A stretch of DNA of 48,482 nucleotides, from positions 1-48,482 of the forward strand of contig CAJTSF010000017.1 in NCBI GenBank assembly GCA_910578985.1, given 5' to 3'. The stretch is from an uncultured Odoribacter sp. GTDB taxonomy: Bacteria > Bacteroidota > Bacteroidia > Bacteroidales > Marinifilaceae. This document shows, piece after piece, positions 7,610 through 14,580 of the stretch. Made by a program: the position numbers and the translations under genes. Below the pieces are notes generated by a model. The model saw nothing but the letters and a program-made list of their open reading frames with translations, searched no databases and was not told the origin of the DNA. The stretch's first letter is position 1, and each line of letters opens with the position of its first letter.

Positions 7610-10248
7610 TGATGGCGCATCCGGAGGAGCTCACCTACCCACAGTACCGTGGAGGTGGCTCCTGCGATGATGCCCCAGTCCTGCCAGGAGAGGGGAACCG
7701 TGCGGAAGACCTCGCCACCGAACTGTACGATGCAGAATTGCCCGAGGGGAATGATGCACATGACCACTAGAAAACCGGTGGCGCGCTTCAGGCACCTGAA
7801 CGCGGAGGTGTGGGTGGCAAAAGCTTTGGCATTGAAAAGGTTCCAGAACTGCAACATGACAAACGCAGTGAAAAACACCGATAATTCGTAACGGGTGATG
7901 TCTCCGCCCGTATGTGTAAACCACATCAATATACCCAATAAGACGGCGGCAAAGGTGATGCCGATACCGAGAATGCTACGCTTCATGGCGGGAGTGATGA
8001 TAAAGGCGTCTGCCTTGCGCGGGGCTTCCTGCAACACTTTTTCGTCGGGAGGAAGGGAGGCGAGCGCCGCAGCGGCAAAAGTGTCGATAATGAGGTTCAC
8101 CCATAGCATCTGCGTGACGGTCAGGGGGAGTTCGTGTCCCGTCAGGGTGCCGATGAGCACCAGCAGTAAAGCGGAGAGGTTGATGGTGAGCTGGAAAAGG
8201 ATGAAGCGCTGGATGTTGTGGTAGAGGGAGCGCCCCCACATCACGGCAGTGGTGATGCTGTGGAATGAGTCGTCCAGCAGGACGATGTCGCCGGCTTCCT
8301 TGGCGACGGAAGTACCGGAGCCCATTGCCAGCCCGACGTCCGCATAGTTGAGGGCGGGGGCGTCGTTGGTCCCGTCACCGGTAACGGCAACAACGGCACC
8401 CGATTGTTTGAGCAGTTCGACCAGGCGCTGCTTGTCCAAAGGACGGGCGCGGCATATGATTTTCAACTTCGGAATGCGTTCTAAGGCTTCTTCATCGGTC
8501 AGGCGTTCGAACTCGGTGCCGGAGATGATTTGCCCGTCTGCGTCCTCGGGCTGCCAGATGCCGATTTGACGGGCGATCTCGCGGGCCGTGGCGTAAGTAT
8601 CGCCTGTAACGATTTTGACGTTTATGCCCGCCCGCAGGCATTTCTCCACGGCTAAGGGGACTTCCTCACGCACGGGATCGGAAATGGCGGCGACACCGAG
8701 GAAGGTAAAGCCTCCGGAGGTGAGGGATTCTATGGGGGCGGAGGTTTCACCGTCCAGTATTTTATAAGCGAACCCGATGGTGCGCATGGCGCGGTTCTGA
8801 TGCTCAAGCCAGCGGCTTTCCACCTTTTCACGCAACGGACCGGCAGGCAGAATGCCGTCGGCGGTCAATACGTTGTCGCACTTGGAAAAGATGATTTCAG
8901 GGGCGCCTTTGATGTGCAGAACCGGCTTGCCTTCCCGCGAAGAGCGGAGGATGGTCGCCATATACTTCCGTTCGGTGGAAAACGGCAATTGTTCGATGAT
9001 TTCTGCCTGTTCCCGGCATGCCATATAATCGATGCCCCGGGCATGCAACCAGAGCAAAAGAGCGGCTTCCGTGGGGTTGCCCAAGGGAAGGAGATGACCT
9101 TCCCGGCTGCTGTCCAAGTAGGCGGTGGAATTGACGGCAATGCCTTCACGAACCAAGAGGCTTGCCGGGCTGTCGTCCAGATGCTGGGAGGGAAGGGCAT
9201 AGAAATCGGTTTGGTACACCTGCATCCGGTTTTGGGTAAGGGTACCCGTCTTGTCGGTGCAAATGACGGTGGTTGCCCCAATCGTTTCACAGGCGTGCAT
9301 TTTCCGCACGAGGTTGTTGGTGCGGAGCATCTTCCGCATGCTGAGCGCCAGACTGAGCGTGACGCTCATGGGCAACCCTTCCGGCACGGATACCACCAAC
9401 AGCGTCACCGCCACCATGAAATATTGCAGGATGCGTGCCGCCGTGTCCAGCGTGAGCAGGTTGTCGGCGGAAAGGACACCGTGGAGTATGTCTTTGATTA
9501 ATAAAGTGATGAAAACCAAGCCTGCCACCGTGAAGCCGATGATGCTGATGAACTTTGCCAATCCGTCCAATTGTTTGCCGAGCGGGGTCTTGTCGTGGGT
9601 GATTTCCGTGGACTTGACCGCAACCTTGCCCAATTCCGTGGCGTCCCCCACTTTATCAATGCGGAAAGTGCAATGACCGTTGAGGACGATTGTACCGCGG
9701 AGAAGTCGGTTGGAGGGGTAGGTGGCTTCCGGATCGAATGCTTCCGGAGAGGTGGTTTTCTCAGTCATTGGTTCGCCGGTCAGGGTGGACTCATCGATTT
9801 GCAGGGATACCGCCTCCAGCAGTTCACCGTCTGCCGGCACCTCTTCGCCGCTGTCCAACATGACCACGTCACCGACCACAAGGTCTTTGCGGAAAATCTC
9901 CCGGATGCTGTCGTTGCGCATGGTTTTGAAAGGAAGGTCGTCGCTGACCCGATTCAGCACATCGAATTTCCGGTCGGCATCCATCTCGAACCAGAATCCT
10001 ACGCCTGTGGCTAAAAAAATGGCAGCCAATATGCCGACGGTTTCGGCGTATTCGTTGTGCATTATAGCAATGCCCAATGACAAGGCGGCAGCAACCAGCA
10101 GGATTTGGATAATGGGGTCTTTGAATTTCTCTAAAAACAGTTTCCAAAGGGGAGTACGTGGCGGAGGAGTGAGGGTGTTGTTTCCGTGCTTTTGGCGGCT
10201 GATTATAACTTCGTCATCGGTTAAACCGATATAGTGCTTTGCTTTCAT
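7597..10248 (-). CDS. Calcium-type (PMCA/SERCA-like) P-type ATPase
   Basis: An 883-residue P2-type ATPase for cation export, most like the calcium-translocating group. It has the N-terminal cation-ATPase domain (ITKHGNNTLTPP region), an actuator domain with STLTGEP, the phosphorylation site D332 in ICTDKTGTLTQN, the KGAPE nucleotide-binding motif, the VTGDGTNDAPAL hinge and ten expected membrane segments. The membrane motif VSVPEGLPMSV in helix 4 is the calcium-type PEGLP, and the NLIIDTFAAAALA helix 6 is also of that type. It is monocistronic: convergent with the lipoprotein gene, divergent from the following pseudogene. Substrate could also be manganese or another divalent cation. Confidence 0.9.
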   Translation of the reverse strand: MKAKHYIGLTDDEVIISRQKHGNNTLTPPPRTPLWKLFLEKFKDPIIQILLVAAALSLGIAIMHNEYAETVGILAAIFLATGVGFWFEMDADRKFDVLNRVSDDLPFKTMRNDSIREIFRKDLVVGDVVMLDSGEEVPADGELLEAVSLQIDESTLTGEPMTEKTTSPEAFDPEATYPSNRLLRGTIVLNGHCTFRIDKVGDATELGKVAVKSTEITHDKTPLGKQLDGLAKFISIIGFTVAGLVFITLLIKDILHGVLSADNLLTLDTAARILQYFMVAVTLLVVSVPEGLPMSVTLSLALSMRKMLRTNNLVRKMHACETIGATTVICTDKTGTLTQNRMQVYQTDFYALPSQHLDDSPASLLVREGIAVNSTAYLDSSREGHLLPLGNPTEAALLLWLHARGIDYMACREQAEIIEQLPFSTERKYMATILRSSREGKPVLHIKGAPEIIFSKCDNVLTADGILPAGPLREKVESRWLEHQNRAMRTIGFAYKILDGETSAPIESLTSGGFTFLGVAAISDPVREEVPLAVEKCLRAGINVKIVTGDTYATAREIARQIGIWQPEDADGQIISGTEFERLTDEEALERIPKLKIICRARPLDKQRLVELLKQSGAVVAVTGDGTNDAPALNYADVGLAMGSGTSVAKEAGDIVLLDDSFHSITTAVMWGRSLYHNIQRFILFQLTINLSALLLVLIGTLTGHELPLTVTQMLWVNLIIDTFAAAALASLPPDEKVLQEAPRKADAFIITPAMKRSILGIGITFAAVLLGILMWFTHTGGDITRYELSVFFTAFVMLQFWNLFNAKAFATHTSAFRCLKRATGFLVVMCIIPLGQFCIVQFGGEVFRTVPLSWQDWGIIAGATSTVLWVGELLRMRHHHSM

Positions 10249-10279
10249 GTTCCTTAGTATTTGCTTTGAATTTAGCGCC

Positions 10280-10287
10280 CAAAAATA
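10280..10287 (-). promoter_or_regulatory. -7 box of the P-ATPase gene
   Basis: TATTTTTG on the minus strand is a perfect TAnnTTTG box, 32 nt before the ATG at 10248. No clear -33 box. Confidence 0.45.
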
Positions 10288-10321
10288 GAAATTTTCTCCG
10301 GATTCTTTATGTGAATTTCCG

Positions 10322-10329
10322 TATATTTG
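10322..10329 (+). promoter_or_regulatory. -7 box of the lipoprotein pseudogene
   Basis: TATATTTG is a perfect -7 box 28 nt upstream of the ATG at 10357, so the promoter of the decayed gene is still intact. Confidence 0.45.
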
Positions 10330-10356
10330 CTTTTATTACGAAATACATTTGTTGAT

Positions 10357-11211
10357 ATGATGAGATTTGTCGTGGGATTATTTGGTGCGCTGCTTTTGTG
10401 TGCTTGCGGGCGTACCCGACCCTTGGTGTGAAAAATGGGAGACACTTTATGTGACTCGGGTGGAATTGACCGATACGGCGACGGTGCTCTCTATCGTGGC
10501 TTGCGGCATGGAAGGCGATGGGGTACGCTGGGAAGCGACAGAGAAGAAGGGATGTACCTGCTGGGACGTAAAAGCGACCGTAAATACGGGTATCGCGGTT
10601 CTGCCGGCTTGGAGGTCGGGAAACATCATGTGTTCGGGGCGACCGGTAATATATCGATGACGCTTTGTTTCGAGCCGATAGGAAAAGAGGAGGAGGCGTT
10701 CGATGTTGTCACCGGTAAGGATGAATCGTTGTGCGTGCAGGGGATAAGGCTTCAACTGCCCGATTCCGTCCGGTGCCTGCCGGTGTGCCGTTTGCAAGGG
10801 GAGTTGCAGGCTATGGGCTTATTCCGTGGAATCAGTGGGCGAGGCGGTCGTTCCGGCACATCGAGTTTTTTGCCGAAGCGGGTGATGTGAAAATATGCTG
10901 GCATCAGGACAGCATACCTGTTATCCAAGGCAAGGAATTGAACCGGATAACCAGAGAAGCCGATGGGTATGCTCAATCCGTAAAGAATGAGTATTATCCC
11001 CTGCTGTCCCAAATGACAGAAGAAGAGGGGCATTATCTGCCCGAAGTGAAAGCCCTATTTGAAAAAAATGGTGACGGCAACCGATTATGAAGAACAGATG
11101 AAATTGTACCATCGCTTGAAGAATTTGCCAGACGAACAGAAATATGTGCCTGAATATTGGAGAGATTGTTCGATGAACCGTAATTTTTTTCAAACAGATT
11201 TGTTTATCTGA
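10357..11211 (+). pseudogene. Lipoprotein related to the DUF4369/thiol-disulfide family, broken by several frameshifts
   Basis: The ATG at 10357 opens a good lipoprotein signal (FVVGLFGALLLCACG) but that frame stops at 10429-10431. The homologous reading then hops: frame +2 about 10410-10550 (ETLYVTRVELTDTATVLSI), frame +1 about 10550-10830 (GNISMTLCFEPIG, FDVVTGKDESLCVQGI), frame 0 about 10830-11064 (DVKICWHQDSIPVIQG), then frame +1 again after an A7 run at 11062-11068, ending at 11211. The T-D-T-A-T-V-L start and the F-x-P-L/I-P/G-K...F-D-x-V-x-G-K-D end are typical of the N-terminal region of a Bacteroidota lipoprotein family tied to thioredoxin-like proteins; that match is from memory. 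No thioredoxin CxxC domain remains. Four indels in 850 bp argue for genuine decay rather than read errors. Confidence 0.7.
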
Positions 11212-11230
11212 AAAAAAAGTATTTCCTTTG
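11199..11230 (+). promoter_or_regulatory. rpmB operon promoter
   Basis: TTTG (11199-11202), a 20-nt spacer and TTCCTTTG (11223-11230, seven of eight) fit the Bacteroidota consensus. The -33 box lies inside the last codons of the pseudogene. The leader to the ATG at 11271 is about 35 nt. Confidence 0.6.
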
Positions 11231-11270
11231 CATCCTGTTTGGAAAGCGTTTATAAATAAAGTACAGAGAG

Positions 11271-11513
11271 ATGTCAAGAGTTTGTCAAATAACCGGAAAA
11301 AGAGCAATGGGTGGAAACCATGTTTCTCACTCTAAGAGAAGAGTGAAGAGAACATTTTCAATCAACCTGTTCAAGAGAAATTTTTATTGGCCCGAGGAAG
11401 ACAGATGGATTCGCCTGAATGTTTCAGCAGAGGGGCTTCGTTTGATTAATAAGATCGGTTTGAGTGCTTGCCTGAAACAGGCTACCGAAGCCGGCTTGAT
11501 TAAAACCATTTAA
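11271..11513 (+). CDS. rpmB: 50S ribosomal protein L28
   Basis: An 80-residue L28: MSRVCQITGKRAMGGNHVSH, then the basic SKRRVKRTFSINL segment and VSAEGLRLINKIG. First gene of a small ribosomal operon; rpmG starts 11 nt after its stop. Confidence 0.97.
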   Translation: MSRVCQITGKRAMGGNHVSHSKRRVKRTFSINLFKRNFYWPEEDRWIRLNVSAEGLRLINKIGLSACLKQATEAGLIKTI

Positions 11514-11524
11514 AATCACTGACG

Positions 11525-11713
11525 ATGGCAAAGAAAGGTAAAGGAAACAGAGTACAGGTGATTCTTGAATGCACGGAACAGAAAGAGTCCGGCGTACCGG
11601 GAATGTCACGCTACATTACCACGAAGAACAGGAAGAATACGCCTGAGAGATTGGAATTGAAAAAGTACAATCCCTATTTGAAAAGAGTAACGTTACACCG
11701 CGAAATTAAATAA
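11525..11713 (+). CDS. rpmG: 50S ribosomal protein L33
   Basis: A 62-residue L33, with the Bacteroidota form beginning MAKKGKGNRVQVILECTEQK and ending YNPYLKRVTLHREIK. Only one cysteine remains, so it is the zinc-free (C-minus) type. It sits between rpmB and the DUF4295 gene with short gaps. Confidence 0.97.
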   Translation: MAKKGKGNRVQVILECTEQKESGVPGMSRYITTKNRKNTPERLELKKYNPYLKRVTLHREIK

Positions 11714-11720
11714 TTGAACT

Positions 11721-11873
11721 ATGGCAAAGAAAGTAGTTGCAACTCTGAAAACCGGTGACGGTAGGGGATATGCGAAAGTAATCAAAATGGTGAAGTCTGA
11801 AAAGACAGGCGCTTATACTTTCAAAGAACAGATGGTCACAACTGACCAGGTGAAAGAAGCCTTGAAGAAATAA
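11721..11873 (+). CDS. DUF4295 family small basic protein
   Basis: A 50-residue ORF: MAKKVVATLKTGDGRGYAKV, then KMVKSEKTGAYTFKEQMV and a lysine-rich end. DUF4295 proteins almost always follow rpmG in Bacteroidota and are probably ribosome-associated; function unproven. It starts 7 nt after the rpmG stop. In many relatives ftsY and rimO follow, but here a terminator comes next. Confidence 0.93.
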   Translation: MAKKVVATLKTGDGRGYAKVIKMVKSEKTGAYTFKEQMVTTDQVKEALKK

Positions 11874-11893
11874 ATACATTTCTTTATGATGAT

Positions 11894-11927
11894 AAAAAGA
11901 TGCTCTTTACGGGGGCATCTTTTTTTT
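11894..11927. terminator. Bidirectional terminator between ribosomal and thiamine operons
   Basis: AAAAAGATGC (11894-11903) is perfectly complementary to GCATCTTTTT (11915-11924) around an 11-nt loop, with T runs on both exit sides. It ends the rpmB operon and, from the other side, the thi operon. Confidence 0.9.
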
Positions 11928-11945
11928 GTGTGCCTCTGCGTGCGT

Positions 11946-12656
11946 TCAGACAGACAGGCGGATGGTGTGGAAAGTGCCGTGCAGCAGGTCGATGAGGAGA
12001 AGTTTTCCGGACAGGGTGGAATCGCTTCCGAGGATGACCTTGACGGTTTCCGAAGCTTGGATGGAACCGATGACGCCGGGCAGCGCCCCGATGACCCCCA
12101 AAGGCTGGCGGAAGTCAGGTACGCCGTCGTGGTATTCGTACAAATCCCGGTAGGTGGGACCTCCCCGGTAGTTGAACACGGACACCTGCCCCTCGAACTC
12201 GCAGATGCTGCCGTACACAAAAGGTTTGCCGGCAGCCACACAGGCGTCGTTGATGACGTAGCGGGCGGCTAGGTTATCGGTTGCATCTATTACGATGTCA
12301 TATGCCGGAATGATTTGCGGGGCATTCGTAGCGGTCAGGCGTTCGTCGTATGTGTGGACGGTGCAGTGCGGATTGAGGGCTTGTAACTTGCGGCGGGCGG
12401 TTTCCGCCTTAGGTGCACCGAGACACAGGCTGTCGTACAATACCTGCCGTTGGAGGTTGCTTTCCGAAATTGTATCATCGTCCATGATGCCGAGCGTACC
12501 GATGCCGGCGGCTGCCAGATAGAGCAGCACGGGGGAGCCCAATCCTCCTGCACCGACGACCAATACTTTGGCTTGCAGTAATTTCTCCTGTCCGGCTTCT
12601 CCGACCTCCTCCAGCAGGAGGTGGCGTGAATATCTTACTTTTTCTTCTTCCGTCAT
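11946..12656 (-). CDS. thiF: ThiF/MoeB-family adenylyltransferase
   Basis: Adenylates the C-terminal Gly-Gly of ThiS before sulfur transfer. 236 residues with the E1-like core: VVGAGGLGSPVLLYLAAAG (nucleotide-binding loop), the aspartate after it (IMDDDTI), the N-x-x-R-Q motif (ESNLQRQ) and DATDN. The family's usual zinc-binding C-x-x-C pairs are missing: the segment that often reads YRCL is YRDL here, and where relatives have a Cys before A-G-V-L-G this protein has FRQPLGVIGA. It is the last gene of the thi operon, 19 nt after thiH. Confidence 0.88.
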   Translation of the reverse strand: MTEEEKVRYSRHLLLEEVGEAGQEKLLQAKVLVVGAGGLGSPVLLYLAAAGIGTLGIMDDDTISESNLQRQVLYDSLCLGAPKAETARRKLQALNPHCTVHTYDERLTATNAPQIIPAYDIVIDATDNLAARYVINDACVAAGKPFVYGSICEFEGQVSVFNYRGGPTYRDLYEYHDGVPDFRQPLGVIGALPGVIGSIQASETVKVILGSDSTLSGKLLLIDLLHGTFHTIRLSV

Positions 12657-12675
12657 GATGCGCGCAGTTTAGGGA

Positions 12676-13782
12676 TTACAACCAGCCGTCCCAATCTTTC
12701 CATACGGGTTCGTAGCCTTTGGCACGGATGGCGTCAGCGACCTCTGCAGGGGTGCGTTCGTCGCTGATGTGGAACTGTTCCAGTGCCTGCGGATAGGTGT
12801 AGTACCCTCCCGGCTCGGTCTTCGAACCTGCGCTCATGGAGGTGACGCCCAAAGGCAGGATATTGTCTCGGAAAACGGCGCTTTCGCGGGTGGAGATGGA
12901 GATATCCACGTCGTGGTCGAAGATGCGAAAGGCGAAAATCAATTGTGCCAGTTCCCGGTCCTCCAACACCACGTTGGGCTGGAAGTGTCCTTCCGACGGG
13001 CGCATGCGCGGGAAATTGACGCTGTATTTTGTTTGCCAGTAGTGGTGTTGCAGGTAGCGCAGATGGTGCGCCATCATGGTGACATCTGTGCGCCATTCCT
13101 CCAGACCGATGAGCACGCCCATGCCGATTTTATGGACGTTTGCCTGTCCCATGCGGTCGAACCCGTTGAGTCGCCACTCAAACTTCGACTTCATGCCTTT
13201 CGGGTGGTACACATTGTAGCGGGCGCGATTATAGGTTTCCTGAAAACACACTACCCCGTGCAGTCCGGCGTGGGTGAGTCGTTCATATTCCTCCGCCTTG
13301 AGGGGCATGACCTCGATGGTGAGGTTGGAGAATAGGGGATGCGCCAGTTTCAAAGCCCGTTCGAGATAGTCTACGCCGGCATCCTTGGGGTTCTCGCCGG
13401 TCACGATAAGCAGATTCTCGAAGTTGCCTAACTTTTTGATGGCGTGCAGTTCGTTCACTATCTCTTCTTCCGTGAGGATGGTGCGCTGGAACGGGTTATC
13501 GTGGTTGAATCCGCAGTAGACGCAGAAGTTCGTACATGAGTTCGTGATATAAAGCGGGATATACAATGACATGGTTTTTCCAAACCGTTGCAAGGTGTAT
13601 CTCCGGCTTAATGCCGCCATTTGCTCCAGATAGGGAGCGGCAGCGGGGGAAATCAGCGCCATGAAATCCTCCACGTCCAAATGGCTTTTTCTCAAGGCGG
13701 CTTCCACATCGGCGGCGGTTTTGGCGTAAATCCGCCGGGTGGTGTCTTCCCAGGAATATCGGTCTAATTCTTCTGAAAACAT
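12676..13782 (-). CDS. thiH: 2-iminoacetate synthase (radical SAM tyrosine lyase)
   Basis: Cleaves tyrosine to 2-iminoacetate (dehydroglycine) and p-cresol for thiazole formation; the choice of ThiH over glycine oxidase ThiO fits an anaerobe. 368 residues from the ATG at 13782; a TTG further upstream falls in the thiG stop region and is rejected. The radical SAM cluster motif is C83-x3-C87-x2-C90 (NSCTNFCVYCGF), followed by a G-E-N-P motif and a C-terminal biotin/thiamine synthase-associated domain (FRIFDHDVDISISTRES). It lies 20 nt downstream of thiG. Confidence 0.95.
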   Translation of the reverse strand: MFSEELDRYSWEDTTRRIYAKTAADVEAALRKSHLDVEDFMALISPAAAPYLEQMAALSRRYTLQRFGKTMSLYIPLYITNSCTNFCVYCGFNHDNPFQRTILTEEEIVNELHAIKKLGNFENLLIVTGENPKDAGVDYLERALKLAHPLFSNLTIEVMPLKAEEYERLTHAGLHGVVCFQETYNRARYNVYHPKGMKSKFEWRLNGFDRMGQANVHKIGMGVLIGLEEWRTDVTMMAHHLRYLQHHYWQTKYSVNFPRMRPSEGHFQPNVVLEDRELAQLIFAFRIFDHDVDISISTRESAVFRDNILPLGVTSMSAGSKTEPGGYYTYPQALEQFHISDERTPAEVADAIRAKGYEPVWKDWDGWL

Positions 13783-13802
13783 AGATTTGATGATAAGGAT
13801 TC

Positions 13803-14570
13803 TCAATTCAGGAACGCCGTCAGGGGACTGCTGGCTTCGGCGGTGAATCCCTGTCCGGGGAGTCCCGCTTCGTATGCCATGCGTCCGGCTTCGACTGCTG
13901 TTTTGAATGCTTTTGCCATCTCCACAGGGTCACCTGCGACGGCAATCGCAGTGTTCACCAGCACGGCGTCCGCGCCCATCTCCATGGCTTCCGCGGCGTG
14001 GCTCGGCGCGCCGATGCCCGCATCCACGACCACGGGGATATTACTTTGCTCGATGATGATGCGCAGGAACTCCCGCGTCTGCAACCCCCGGTTGGTGCCG
14101 ATGGGGGCGCCGAGCGGCATAACGGTAGCGGCGCCGGCATTTTCCAGTCGCTTGCACAGCACCGGGTCCGCTTGGCAGTAGGGGAGGACGATGAAGCCCA
14201 GCTTGGCCAGTTCCTCCGTCGCTTTCAGGGTCTCCACCGGGTCCGGAAGCAGGTAGCGCGGGTCGGGATGGATTTCCAGTTTCAGCCAGTTCGTACCGAA
14301 CGCTTCCCGGGATAATCGGGCGGCGAACACCGCTTCCTTGGCGTCCCGCACGCCTGACGTATTGGGCAACAGCTGGATGTCCGGGCGGAGGATATGCCTC
14401 AGCATATCGTCGTTCTTGTCCTCCGTGCGGATGCGTTTCATGGCCACCGTCACCATCTGGCTACCGGATGTGGCGATTGCCGCTTCCATTTTCTCGTTTG
14501 AGGCGAACTTCCCCGTGCCCGTAAACAGGCGGGAAGTAAAGGTTCTATCTGCAATTTTTAAAGGTTTCAT
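13803..14570 (-). CDS. thiG: Thiazole synthase
   Basis: Condenses 1-deoxyxylulose 5-phosphate, ThiS thiocarboxylate and dehydroglycine into the thiazole phosphate. 255 residues, TIM barrel. The Schiff-base lysine is K97 (NWLKLEIHPD). Also visible are VLPYCQADP, PLGAPIGTNRG and VDAGIGAPSHAAEAMEMG, the phosphate-binding turn. Fourth gene of the operon, 10 nt after the fusion gene. Confidence 0.97.
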   Translation of the reverse strand: MKPLKIADRTFTSRLFTGTGKFASNEKMEAAIATSGSQMVTVAMKRIRTEDKNDDMLRHILRPDIQLLPNTSGVRDAKEAVFAARLSREAFGTNWLKLEIHPDPRYLLPDPVETLKATEELAKLGFIVLPYCQADPVLCKRLENAGAATVMPLGAPIGTNRGLQTREFLRIIIEQSNIPVVVDAGIGAPSHAAEAMEMGADAVLVNTAIAVAGDPVEMAKAFKTAVEAGRMAYEAGLPGQGFTAEASSPLTAFLN

Positions 14571-14580
14571 GGTATAATGT

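Noticed and set aside
10357..11211. Three separate small hypothetical genes
   Set aside because: The separate frames join into one familiar protein family with one promoter and one signal peptide, so a single decayed gene is the simpler reading.
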